From assembly GCA_026647215.1 (NCBI GenBank), contig JAPKHC010000054.1:1-20103 (forward strand): DNA of 20,103 bases. Reading direction: 5' to 3'. The DNA comes from F1-120-MAGs118 sp013360535 (GTDB lineage Bacteria > Planctomycetota > UBA1135 > GCA-002686595). This document shows positions 1 to 8,530 of the stretch, in pieces. The notes beneath the pieces are model-generated. The model was not told where the DNA came from. It saw only the letters and a list, made by a program, of their open reading frames with translations, and did no database searches. The translations under genes and the position numbers were made by a program. Every line of letters begins with the position of its first letter. The stretch's first letter is position 1.

Positions 1-1
1 G

Positions 2-3000
2 TTTAGGCCGCTCGCGTCGAATTCAGCGAGCAGGGACGCGATGTCGATCGGGGACGACGCCGAGGAAGCGGGACGATTCATGCACGACAGGCTCTCCGCG
101 CCGCGACCGCGAAAACAGATGGCTCAGCCGGACACGTACGTTTGTTTTGTGGGGTACAGCCTCGAGGACCCGGTCCTGCGCTACATGACTGACGCCCTCG
201 CAGCAGATCGCGTGTCAGGTGAGAGTCTTCCGGAGGTGTTCGCTTTTGGCGCATTCGGGGTTGGGCAAAAGGGTGTCCGCGAAGACGAATGGCGCGCCAA
301 GAGTGTGATTCCCATTCTCTACGAGGACGATTCGGATCACCGAGCGCTACATGAAACTCTACGGGAATGGGCCCGCGCCTACCGGGACGGCGTACACGCG
401 AAGGTCTCTATCGTCGCTCAAAGCGCAGCCACGCGCCCCACCAAGAGCACGAGCAGCGATTACTTCATCGGAAGGATGTTGTGGGCTCTGAGCGACAAGA
501 CAGGAATTCCAGCAAAGCAATTCGCCGAATTCGATCCGCTGCCCTCAATCGAATGGCTCGAGTTTCTGGAAGAACCGAGATTCGGACATGCCGACCTACT
601 TCGCTTTGGAGTCACTCCCGAGCGTGCCAAAGAGTCATCTCTGAAGTTCAGCCTCTTACGACGGCCTAGCTCCTATCTGCGGTCGCCGTGGATGTCCTTG
701 GTTGAGCCCGAATTCGGACGCCTTGACGGGGTATTGCGAAATCTCTCGAGTTGGCTTTCGAGACACGCCGACGACCCAAAGTTGTTAATTTGGATTGCCC
801 GAGACGGCGGTATCGTCCATCCGGAGTTCGAGCGTCAAATTCGCGAACGACTGAAGAAGGGCGTAGCGTCGAGTTCATCAAAATCCACCGCAGCATCCGG
901 GGATTCTGAGAACTCAAAATCTGAAGTTCGGCCTCTAATGAAAAAGCTATGGGGGCTGATGTTTGAGGGTTACTTCGCTCGTGTGTCGACGGAGGACCGG
1001 TTCCATTACTGGCTCGAGGATCTCGCCAGTGATGGGCCATCATTGAGTCTTCGCCTGAGGCTCCGCGAGGTCTTGAAACCGCGCGTGGGGCTGCAGCAGC
1101 CGTTGCGATTAGTTGGCGCATCCGCCACAGAATCAGCATCGAATCGGATCTCAGATCTTGTGCGGTTTGAGATCAAGCTTGCTTCCGAGCTGGTCCACTA
1201 TGAGCTACCGAATCTAGCCAAGCACCAGAACTGGCTCGCTTGGCTTCCGGACCTAGTCGCCGAATTCCGATCTCTCCTGTTGGATGTCGTCCGACTAGAC
1301 GTCGAATTGCGGGACGCCGATGAAGCGGTCGACGTCTCCTTCGTGCACCGTCCGTCTATCAGCGATCACGACGAGAACCGCAACCACAGTGAGTGGACCG
1401 CGTTGATTACTCTACTGAGAGATTCATGGCGCGCGCTCGCGATGCGGTCGAAAAGGGAAGCGCAACTGGAAGCGGATTTATGGATGAGTCTCCCCTATCC
1501 ACTTTTCAAGCGCATGGCGCTGTATGCTGCGACTGTTGATTCTTTGATTCCTCCGGGCAGGGCTCTTGGTTGGTTGCTCGCCGACGACAGTCGATGGCTC
1601 TGGACCCTGTCCACGAAACGAGAGGCGGCTCAATTGATCAGGTCGCTAGCGCCTCGGCTCAATTCGGGGATGCTGTCTAGGTTGGAGAACGCGATATTGG
1701 CCGGCCCGCCTCGCGATTTATATCGGACTGATCTTGGGCAAGATCGATTTCAGCTAGTATCAGATCAAGAAACCTGGGCTCGCCTCTCCATTCTGCGCGA
1801 AGTTCGGCCGGATGTATCACCGCGTAGCGTGGATAAGCTACGGCTGTTGGTCGAGTCGCATCCCAGCTGGTCGCGACCGATTTCCCCGGATGAGGAGCTT
1901 GCCTATCGACTCAACGAAACAGGTTCTAGTCTCGAATCCGAACGAACGCCAAGGCGGAGGAGGGATCTTGAACAGTGGCTTGACGCGCGCCTGAAATCGG
2001 AGAACGCCATGTTCAGCGACTGGCAACAGCGCTGTCGGGACGACTTCTCGACGACAGCGTGCGCACTTTACGCCATCGCGCGAAGGGATCATTGGCCAGC
2101 TGACTTCTGGCGGAACGCGCTCGCTGCTTGGTCAGATGAGGCCCTCCTTGCCCGATCGTGGAGATACCTAGCACCGACGCTTGCGAACGCACCGCTACTC
2201 GAGGTGACCGACAACGCACACTCCATAGGTTGGTGGTTGCAGGCTACAGCCAAGTCGAGCGAAGGTCACGACGCGGAGTTCTTCCTGATTGCTCGACGCT
2301 TGCTTTTGCTGCGATACCCTGATGAGCTTCCGTCGAATGACCCAGTCGCACGCGCAATCAATCATCCTGTCGGACTTGCCATTGGGGCGGTGCTCCGGCG
2401 TTGGCATCGAGATAATTTGGAGGATGATGTCGGTATACGTGGTGATACCCGCGAGATTCTTACCCTCGTTTGCGATCGCAGCCGCACCGATCTTCAACAC
2501 GGCCGAGTTCTGCTGGCCGCTCATATCGTGACTCTCTTCCGTGTGGATCGAGTTTGGGTGAGCGAGCACCTACTACCATGCTTGGACTGGTTTCAATCGA
2601 AATCGGAGGCGCCCTCAGCGTGGCAAGGTCTTTTGTGGTCGCCCCGGCTACACTTGCCGCTGTTTGAGGTACTCAAGGGGTCCTTCCTAGAGACTGCCAA
2701 GCACTACACTGAACTGGGCGATCACGCAAAGCAGTACGCGTCGCTCCTCGTAAGTGCGGCGCTTTTCGGCGAACTTGTATTCAGCCCGAATGAACTAATG
2801 GCTGCGACTGCGGAGCTGCCATCGGAGGGTCTTGTGGCTTCGGCAGCCGTACTTGCTAGCAGCATCGACACCGCAGGAGACCACCGCACTGCCTTCTGGA
2901 AGCACAGAGCTCTGCCATATCTGCGTGAGATCTGGCCCAAAACGAAGGCGCACTCGGCACCTGCGGTAGGGACTGGCTTGGCCCGGGTCTGCATCGCTGC

Positions 3001-3274
3001 TCATGAGAATTTCTCCGAGGCTGTCGGGCTACTTCGGGCGTGGCTTGCTCCTATCGATCAGATCGACCACACCATCCATGGACTGGAACGATCGGGTCTT
3101 TGCTCAATCTATCCAGTGGCGAGTCTCGAATTCCTTGGGCTAATCGAAGCTGAGCGCTTCCAGTGGTCCCGCGGTGCCCTCTCCCGCTGTTTGGACTCGA
3201 TCCGAACTGCCCAGCCTAGCCTCGAGGCCGACACGGTCTTCAGGAGGCTAAGCCTGCGAGTCCAGGAGAACTAG
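2..3274 (+). CDS. SIR2-DUF4020 family protein (putative anti-phage NADase), 5' end missing
   Basis: The reading frame is open to the left edge, so the gene is probably cut by the window; an internal ATG at 41 has an AGGGA 4 nt upstream and gives 1077 residues. Counting from that ATG, residues 32-57 contain the FVGYSLEDPVLRY motif that closes the SIR2 Rossmann fold in SIR2-like (SIR2_2) proteins. It is followed by the DEWRAKSVIPILY and ALSDKTGIPAKQFAEF/PSIEWL segments I associate with SIR2-DUF4020 proteins. The last about 190 residues (WLAPIDQ, SGLCSIYPVASLEFLG, CLDSIRTAQPSLEAD) look like DUF4020. Bacterial SIR2-domain proteins of this kind deplete NAD+ during phage infection (family knowledge). 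The NAD-binding and catalytic part is not in the window. GC is clearly lower than in the neighbours (32/60 in 541-600), which suggests horizontal transfer. The first about 30 residues do not resemble the SIR2 sequence I would expect there, so a 5'-truncated relic is possible. The family call is fairly sure; intactness is not. Confidence 0.75.
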   Translation, partial: FRPLASNSASRDAMSIGDDAEEAGRFMHDRLSAPRPRKQMAQPDTYVCFVGYSLEDPVLRYMTDALAADRVSGESLPEVFAFGAFGVGQKGVREDEWRAKSVIPILYEDDSDHRALHETLREWARAYRDGVHAKVSIVAQSAATRPTKSTSSDYFIGRMLWALSDKTGIPAKQFAEFDPLPSIEWLEFLEEPRFGHADLLRFGVTPERAKESSLKFSLLRRPSSYLRSPWMSLVEPEFGRLDGVLRNLSSWLSRHADDPKLLIWIARDGGIVHPEFERQIRERLKKGVASSSSKSTAASGDSENSKSEVRPLMKKLWGLMFEGYFARVSTEDRFHYWLEDLASDGPSLSLRLRLREVLKPRVGLQQPLRLVGASATESASNRISDLVRFEIKLASELVHYELPNLAKHQNWLAWLPDLVAEFRSLLLDVVRLDVELRDADEAVDVSFVHRPSISDHDENRNHSEWTALITLLRDSWRALAMRSKREAQLEADLWMSLPYPLFKRMALYAATVDSLIPPGRALGWLLADDSRWLWTLSTKREAAQLIRSLAPRLNSGMLSRLENAILAGPPRDLYRTDLGQDRFQLVSDQETWARLSILREVRPDVSPRSVDKLRLLVESHPSWSRPISPDEELAYRLNETGSSLESERTPRRRRDLEQWLDARLKSENAMFSDWQQRCRDDFSTTACALYAIARRDHWPADFWRNALAAWSDEALLARSWRYLAPTLANAPLLEVTDNAHSIGWWLQATAKSSEGHDAEFFLIARRLLLLRYPDELPSNDPVARAINHPVGLAIGAVLRRWHRDNLEDDVGIRGDTREILTLVCDRSRTDLQHGRVLLAAHIVTLFRVDRVWVSEHLLPCLDWFQSKSEAPSAWQGLLWSPRLHLPLFEVLKGSFLETAKHYTELGDHAKQYASLLVSAALFGELVFSPNELMAATAELPSEGLVASAAVLASSIDTAGDHRTAFWKHRALPYLREIWPKTKAHSAPAVGTGLARVCIAAHENFSEAVGLLRAWLAPIDQIDHTIHGLERSGLCSIYPVASLEFLGLIEAERFQWSRGALSRCLDSIRTAQPSLEADTVFRRLSLRVQEN

Positions 3275-3333
3275 ATCCGCGATCTGCCCCGCAGCGGGCT
3301 CTTGGACATGCGTAGTTGCTTCCCGTGCCGCGG

Positions 3334-4818
3334 CTACTGCAGGCCGGCGAACTTGCGGATCGCGGCGTCGCGCGAGGAGAGTTCCTTCTGGAGCGCGGTG
3401 ACGGAGGCCTTGATGGCCTTGGGGTCGCCGGACTTGAGCGCGGTGCGGAAGGAGTCGTGGGCGGCGGCGAGCTTGGTGTCGTCGGGGGCGCCGTCGAGCA
3501 GGAAGGCGACGACGAGGCCGGCTTCGTGGTAGAGGCGCGAGGAGCTCTCGAGCTTGGTGATGTCGAGCGCGAAGGCGAAGACCTCGTCGAGCTTGCGCAG
3601 GCCGCCCGAGCGCTGGATCTGGCCGAAGGCGAAGTCGCGCAGCGCCCACGGGCTCGCACCTTCGGCGGCCTCGGGGTCCTTCATGTAGCGCTCGACGTAG
3701 CTCGCGGCGCCGTAGCGCAGCCAGCGCGGGATGCGCTTCTCGGCCCAGAAATTGACGGTGGTGTTGCCGACCGTTCCGGCCTGGTTGACCTCGCCGATGA
3801 AGCCCCAGGAGGGGTCGATGGCGTCGACGAAGCTCTGCGCGGCGGCCCAGCGCAGCCAGTACGGGCCCCAGCCGCGCAGCTTCTCGTCCTTGCGGTCCCA
3901 GAAGCTGACGCCGCAGCCGAAGAACTGCGCGGGCGGCTTCGAGAAGTCGAACGTGAGGTCGGCGAAGTAGGCGCCGTGCAGCGAGGAATAGCCCTCGGCA
4001 TCCGGCAGGATCGGCTGGGCGCCGCCGGCGGCCGCGTTGTACTGCTCGATGTTGGCGAGCACGACGAACTCCGGCTTGCGCGTGGGCTCGAGCCCGAAGA
4101 CGCGCACGAGCTCTGGCCAGCACTTCTCCGCGTACCAGCGCGCGGCGTTGCCGGCGTCCCAATCGCACGTGGTGATCACGGTGAAGTGCTCGCCCGCGAG
4201 CTCCCACGCGGTCTCGAGCTTGGAGTGGTAGGCGTTGGCCTGCGCGAGCTCGACCCACTCGTCGCCGCACTTCCAGCGCAGCGCGGTCCACTGCGGCACG
4301 TCGGCGGGCGCGACCCAGCTGTTGTCGTCGGCGCGGAACTGGAAACCCGCCGCCTTGCGCTCGGCCTCTTCCTTCGCGCGCGCGAGCGCGTGCGGGCTCG
4401 CCCACTTGCCGCCCTCGTCCTTGACCCAGCCCATCATGTGGAACGGCAGCTCGGCCTCGGGCACCCACTCGTCCTTGAAGCGCGCGAGGCCCTTCTCCTT
4501 CATGCGCGCGGTCTCGTCGCGCTTGTACTTGGTGAGCTCCGCGAAGCTCTCGAACCACTTGCCGTCGTAGAACTGGTGGCCGAGCGCCTTGCGCGCCTCC
4601 TCGTGGCCCGGATCGATCGCGATCACGGCGCGATACACCTTGCGCGCGTCGGTGTCCTTCGCGCACGACTTCGCGAGCTCGAGCAGCTTCGCGACGTCGC
4701 TGCCCGCCGCCTTGATCTTCGCGTCGAGACCCGTGTCCTGGCTCGCGCTCACGGGCGACGGCGGAACGCTGGCGACGAAGGGCGCGGGAACGAGCAGCAG
4801 GAGCGACGCGATCAGCAT
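3334..4818 (-). CDS. Secreted protein with Trp-motif repeats and gluzincin-like C-terminal region
   Basis: 494 residues. The start is the ATG at 4818-4816, which begins a signal peptide (hydrophobic residues 2-18, likely cleavage before about residue 26) and has GAGG 11 nt upstream; a GTG three codons earlier sits too close to that GAGG. Residues 30-85 look like a short helical or TPR-like segment (YRAVIAIDPGHEEARKALG). Residues 85-195 carry five short motifs of the form (D/G)xxW(V/F/A)xxA/E, centred on W88, W118, W139, W168 and W188. The C-terminal half (about 200-440) has the layout of gluzincin or 'peptidase MA-like' domains seen in planctomycete proteins, including PRWLRYGAASYVERY at 364-378. 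The zinc motif HExxH that should precede it is absent: the matching stretch reads LRWAAAQSFVD (322-332). It is probably an exported non-catalytic or altered protein. It is divergent from the gene at 5029 and convergent with the SIR2-DUF4020 gene. Its function is unknown. Confidence 0.8.
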   Translation of the reverse strand: MLIASLLLLVPAPFVASVPPSPVSASQDTGLDAKIKAAGSDVAKLLELAKSCAKDTDARKVYRAVIAIDPGHEEARKALGHQFYDGKWFESFAELTKYKRDETARMKEKGLARFKDEWVPEAELPFHMMGWVKDEGGKWASPHALARAKEEAERKAAGFQFRADDNSWVAPADVPQWTALRWKCGDEWVELAQANAYHSKLETAWELAGEHFTVITTCDWDAGNAARWYAEKCWPELVRVFGLEPTRKPEFVVLANIEQYNAAAGGAQPILPDAEGYSSLHGAYFADLTFDFSKPPAQFFGCGVSFWDRKDEKLRGWGPYWLRWAAAQSFVDAIDPSWGFIGEVNQAGTVGNTTVNFWAEKRIPRWLRYGAASYVERYMKDPEAAEGASPWALRDFAFGQIQRSGGLRKLDEVFAFALDITKLESSSRLYHEAGLVVAFLLDGAPDDTKLAAAHDSFRTALKSGDPKAIKASVTALQKELSSRDAAIRKFAGLQ

Positions 4819-5028
4819 GGGGGACACAGCCTCGCGGGGTGGGCGATCGAACGGGCCGGGGGAGTCTAGCAGCGCGCCTCGAAAGCGAGGGGGCCGGACG
4901 CGTTTGGCGGGAAACGCCCGAAGGGATGGCGATTCGTGCGGAGCCGGCCCGGAATCCCGGGAGGGCGGAGCTTGCGGGACGACGGCGGGGCCGCTGTGCT
5001 CGCGGCAACCCCCAACGAGGAAGTTCCC
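4819..5028. promoter_or_regulatory. Divergent intergenic region, presumed promoters both ways
   Basis: These 210 bp separate two genes transcribed away from each other, so promoters for both should lie here. On the minus strand a TAGACT hexamer (4868-4863), about 45 nt before the ATG at 4818, could be a -10 element, but I see no good -35. Toward the plus-strand gene, the 12-mer CCGGCCCGGAAT (4944-4955) lies 85 nt before its ATG. The same 12-mer occurs 86 nt before the kinase start. No promoter is proven. Confidence 0.3.
5017..5023 (+). promoter_or_regulatory. Ribosome binding site fixing the start at 5029
   Basis: GAGGAAG lies 5 nt before the ATG at 5029. It argues for this start over the in-frame ATG at 4936, whose extra 31 residues (Gly/Arg/Pro-rich) look non-coding and would push the first membrane helix inward. 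Confidence 0.7.
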
Positions 5029-5598
5029 ATGATCGCCTGGACGGACCTGCTTCTTCCCGCGCTGCTTTCGTCGGTGCTCGTGTTCATCGCGAGTTCCCTC
5101 ATCCACATGGTGCTGCAGTGGCACAAGCACGAGTACGGCTCGCTCCCCAACGAGGACGAGGTGCGCGCCGCGCTGGGGCGCTCGCGTCCGGGCCCGGGCA
5201 AGTACGTGCTGCCGTTCTGCAAGGACGGCAAGGAGATGGGCTCGCCCGAGATGCTCAAGAAGTTCGAGGACGGCCCCAACGTGGTGATGTTCGTGCGCGA
5301 GAACGGCGCGGTGAAGCTCGGTCCGTTCCTCGGCAAGTGGTTCGCGTACACCTTCGTCGTGTCGCTCGTCGTCGGCTACCTCGCGCGCGCGACGATCGTC
5401 CCGGGCGCGCAGTACCTGCAGGTCTTCCAGGTCGTCGGAGTGGCGGCGTGGCTCGGCTACGCGTGGGCGATCCCCTCGGACTCGATCTGGGTGGGCAAGA
5501 CCTGGTCGAGCACCGCGCTGTACATGCTCGACGGCCTGATCTACGCGGCGCTGACCGCGGGCGCCTACGCGTGGCTCTGGCCAGCCGCGCTGTCCTGA
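5029..5598 (+). CDS. Four-TM membrane protein of unknown function
   Basis: 189 residues, starting at the ATG with a good GAGGAAG upstream. Hydrophobic segments lie at about 5-29, 106-124, 128-148 and 162-185, with a soluble stretch between the first and second (about 30-104). That stretch contains HKHEYGSLPNEDEVRAAL and the distinctive YVLPFCKDGKEMGSPEM (59-75). The C-terminus reads SIWVGKTW, DGLIYAALTAG, AWLWP. I recall similar small proteins in several unrelated bacterial groups, without a function. The PFCKD Cys-Lys-Asp cluster and the HxxHE-like residues around 32-36 could bind something, but this is a guess. It is a single gene, divergent from the secreted 494-residue protein and 129 bp before the kinase gene. 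Confidence 0.8.
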   Translation: MIAWTDLLLPALLSSVLVFIASSLIHMVLQWHKHEYGSLPNEDEVRAALGRSRPGPGKYVLPFCKDGKEMGSPEMLKKFEDGPNVVMFVRENGAVKLGPFLGKWFAYTFVVSLVVGYLARATIVPGAQYLQVFQVVGVAAWLGYAWAIPSDSIWVGKTWSSTALYMLDGLIYAALTAGAYAWLWPAALS

Positions 5599-5715
5599 GC
5601 GCCGGCGCCCCAACCTCGCGGGCGCTTCACCGACGGGCGTTCCGGCCCGGAATTTCCCTGCGAACTCGGGCGGGTTTGGGTCTGATGGGCCGGCCGTCCC
5701 GCTGCTCCCCCACCC

Positions 5716-5719
5716 AAGG
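5716..5719 (+). promoter_or_regulatory. Ribosome binding site supporting the kinase GTG start
   Basis: AAGG lies 8 nt before the GTG at 5728. No in-frame ATG occurs before residue 62, which is already inside the kinase glycine-rich loop region, so a GTG start is needed. Confidence 0.5.
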
Positions 5720-5727
5720 TCCTGCCG

Positions 5728-8496
5728 GTGACTCCCCCGAGCCCCCAAGATCCCGATTCCCCGCCGTCGGTGCTGCAGGCGATCACGCAGCGCACCGGGC
5801 TCGCCCCGAAGGTGCTCCTGTCCGACACGGGTTCGGAGCACGGCGCGTCGCCGGTGATCGCGCCGGGCACGGCCGCGCTGCGCGCACCGAAGGGGCGTGG
5901 CAATTATCAAATGCTCGGCGAGATCGCGCGCGGCGGCATGGGCGTGATCCTGAAGGGTCACGACACCGACCTCGGGCGCGACGTCGCGATGAAGGTGCTC
6001 GATCCCGAGCTCGCGAAGAACCCTGCCGTCGTGCAGCGTTTCGTCGAGGAAGCGCAGATCGGCGGGCAATTGCAGCATCCGGGCATCGTGCCCGTGTACG
6101 AGCTCGGCCTCATGGCCGACGAGAGCCCGTACTTCACGATGAAGCTCGTGAAGGGTCGCACGCTGTCGGCACTTTTCCAGCAACGCAAGTCGACGAGCGA
6201 CGACCGCGGGCGCCTGCTCGCCATTTTCGAGTCGGTGTGCCAGACGGTCGCTTATGCGCATTCCAAGGGCGTGCTGCACCGCGACCTGAAGCCAGCGAAC
6301 ATCATGGTCGGCGCCTTTGGCGAGGTGCAGGTCGTCGACTGGGGCCTTGCGAAAGTGCTCAGTCGCGGCGGCGTCGCCGACGAAAAGCGCGCGCAGGACA
6401 GCCTTTTCACCGTGATCGAGACCGTGCGCAGCGGGCCGGGCTCGTCGGGCTCGGATTCGCTCGCGGGCTCGGTGATGGGCACGCCGGCCTACATGGCGCC
6501 GGAACAGGCGCAAGGTGAGATCGAGAAGCTCGATGAGCGCGCGGACGTTTTCTCGCTCGGTGCGATCCTGTGCGAATTGCTCACGGGCAAGCCGCCCTAC
6601 GAGGCGATCGAGGGCGAACCGATCGTCGTGCAGGCCGCCAAGGCGAAGCTCGATCCCGCGCGCGCGCGCATCGAAGGCTGCGGAGCGGATCCGGCGCTCA
6701 TCCGGCTGTGTCTGGAGTGCCTGATGCCGTCGAAGAACGCGCGCCCGGCGAACGCGGACGCCGTCGCGCGCGCGGTGCACGAGTACCTGACGACGGTCGA
6801 GGAGCGCGCGAAGAAGGCCGAGGTCGACGCGGCGGAAGCGCGCATTCGTGCGGCGGAAGAGCGGCGTGCGCGACGCCTGACGGTCGCGCTGGCGGGCTCG
6901 GTCGCGCTCGCGATCACGGTCGGCAGCGTCGGACTGTGGTGGGTCAATCGCGAGCGCGAGGCGCGCACGCGGCAGATGCACGCGGCGGTCGAGACGGCGC
7001 AGGGCGAGTCGCTCAAGCTCGGGCAGGCGGGCAACCACGCGGAGGCGCTCGCGGCCGCTCGACGCGCGCTTGCGCTGGCGGAAGCCGGAGGTGCCGACGA
7101 GGGCACGCTCGAGCGCGCGCGCGAGTTCGTGGCGACCTCGGAGGCGTCGGAGCTGGCGGCGCGGCGCGAGCAGGAGCTGCTCGAGAAGGACCACGAGCTG
7201 CGCGAGGCGCTGGTGGAGCTGCGCATCGAGCAGATCGCGACGATCGGCAACCGGCAGGCCGAGGTCGAGCTCGACCAGCGCTTCGCGAACGCCTTCCGGC
7301 AGTACGGCGTCGACCTCGAGGGCTCCGACATCGTTCCGGCGCTCGAGCGCATCCGCGAGCGCGACATCGCGCGCGAGGTCGCGCTCGCGCTCGACGACTG
7401 GAGCCGCGTGCGCCGCCGCGTGCACGGCCCGCGCTCGGAGAAGACCGAGAACCTGTACGTGCTCGCGATGGACCTCGACCCCGATCCCGCGCGCATGCGC
7501 ATGCGCGCGGCGATCTCCGAGGGTGACCTGCCGACGATGCTCGACCTCGGCGCCCCGCAGAACCTCGCCAAGCTCGACCCGGGCTCGATCTTCGTGCTGA
7601 GCGCAGCGTTGTGGGACAGCGGCGCCCCGCAGCGACCCGCCGTGTACCGCATCTACGACCAGGCCGTGCAGCTGCATCCGGGCGACTACGTGTTGCAGTC
7701 GATCGGCGGCACGATCTATCAGGACGTCGGTCGTTTCGAGGCCTCGATGGCCTGCCGCACGGCCGCGCTCGCGCTGCGACCGGACAACCCGACGGCGCGC
7801 CTGCGCAACAGCGACGCGCTGTTCTTCCTGGGCCGCCTGACGGAAGCCGAGGGCAGCTACCGCGCGCTCATCGCGCAATTTCCCGAGCACGGCGAAGCCT
7901 GGTACTCGTTCGGCCTGTGCCAGCTGCAGCTCGGCGAGTACGACGAGGGGCTGCGTTGTTTCGAGCGCGCGCTCGCGCTGCAGGACAATCCCGACTGGCA
8001 CCCGGACCTGGTCGCGATGCGCTACTACCTCGGGCACATCGGCCGCGAGGAACTGGTCAAGGCCATCCACGCCGAGGTGCAGCCGATCCGACTGATCACG
8101 CTGCTCTATCCGCTGCTCGACCATCCTCAGCCCGCACGCCGCGACGCGCCGTTCGTGCTCGAGACGCTCGACGAGCAGGCCACGATGTTCGAGGGGCTGG
8201 ATTGGGTCTTCCTTCCCCGGGCCGTCGCGCTCCTGCGCATCGGCGACTGGCGGGGAGCCGCGCTCGAGCTGGAAGGCCGCTACGTTCCTCCGACGGCCCT
8301 GATCGTGACCCCGGTCGCGATGGACTTCGTGCGCGGGCTCGTGCAGGCCAAGCTCGGCGAGCGCGAGGCGGCGCGGGAGAGCCACGCCCGCGGCAAGGCG
8401 CGCATGGACCAGCTCGTCGGCGGCAACCCCGAGGCCTGGGAGAGCTCCGACGTCATGCGCTGGCGCCGCGAATGCGAGGCGGCGCTCGGGCTCTGA
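5728..8496 (+). CDS. Membrane-anchored Hanks-type Ser/Thr protein kinase with TPR-like repeats
   Basis: 922 residues from a GTG start. The kinase domain spans about 60-355: Gly-rich loop at 63-73 (GEIARGGMG), catalytic lysine K89 (VAMKV), alpha-C glutamate near E107/E108, HRDLKPAN with D186, K188 and N191, DWG at 204-206 in place of DFG, and GTPAYMAPE ending at E259. All catalytic residues are present, so it should be active. The loop between DWG and APE is long (about 50 residues) and Ser/Thr-rich, a likely autophosphorylation site. A charged, coiled-coil-like stretch (355-383) leads to one transmembrane helix (about 384-406). The distal part (407-922) is helical: a Glu/Arg-rich coiled-coil region, then TPR-like repeats (about 645-760, including AWYSFGLCQLQLGEYDEGL). 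The N-terminal kinase would be cytoplasmic and the tail periplasmic, if topology follows PknB-like kinases. It is followed after 34 bp by the gene at 8531. The kinase call is firm; the substrate and signal are unknown. Confidence 0.93.
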   Translation: MTPPSPQDPDSPPSVLQAITQRTGLAPKVLLSDTGSEHGASPVIAPGTAALRAPKGRGNYQMLGEIARGGMGVILKGHDTDLGRDVAMKVLDPELAKNPAVVQRFVEEAQIGGQLQHPGIVPVYELGLMADESPYFTMKLVKGRTLSALFQQRKSTSDDRGRLLAIFESVCQTVAYAHSKGVLHRDLKPANIMVGAFGEVQVVDWGLAKVLSRGGVADEKRAQDSLFTVIETVRSGPGSSGSDSLAGSVMGTPAYMAPEQAQGEIEKLDERADVFSLGAILCELLTGKPPYEAIEGEPIVVQAAKAKLDPARARIEGCGADPALIRLCLECLMPSKNARPANADAVARAVHEYLTTVEERAKKAEVDAAEARIRAAEERRARRLTVALAGSVALAITVGSVGLWWVNREREARTRQMHAAVETAQGESLKLGQAGNHAEALAAARRALALAEAGGADEGTLERAREFVATSEASELAARREQELLEKDHELREALVELRIEQIATIGNRQAEVELDQRFANAFRQYGVDLEGSDIVPALERIRERDIAREVALALDDWSRVRRRVHGPRSEKTENLYVLAMDLDPDPARMRMRAAISEGDLPTMLDLGAPQNLAKLDPGSIFVLSAALWDSGAPQRPAVYRIYDQAVQLHPGDYVLQSIGGTIYQDVGRFEASMACRTAALALRPDNPTARLRNSDALFFLGRLTEAEGSYRALIAQFPEHGEAWYSFGLCQLQLGEYDEGLRCFERALALQDNPDWHPDLVAMRYYLGHIGREELVKAIHAEVQPIRLITLLYPLLDHPQPARRDAPFVLETLDEQATMFEGLDWVFLPRAVALLRIGDWRGAALELEGRYVPPTALIVTPVAMDFVRGLVQAKLGEREAARESHARGKARMDQLVGGNPEAWESSDVMRWRRECEAALGL

Positions 8497-8530
8497 GCCG
8501 CGCGCCCTCGCGAGACCGGACGGACTCGAC

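Noticed and set aside
3275..3333. A possible bidirectional terminator between the convergent genes
   Set aside because: Only short, imperfect pairings around the GCCCCGCAGCGGGC stretch are visible, with no T-run on either side.
5640..5652. A small palindrome, TTCCG-GCC-CGGAA, followed by TTT, after the four-TM protein gene
   Set aside because: A 5-bp stem is too short to call a terminator, and it overlaps the repeated 12-mer, so an operator or chance is equally likely.
3316..6518. Plus-strand open frames (3316-4869 and 4839-6518) over the secreted protein and kinase
   Set aside because: They have low-complexity Arg/Ala/Gly/Leu composition without domains, and conflict with genes that carry clear motifs.
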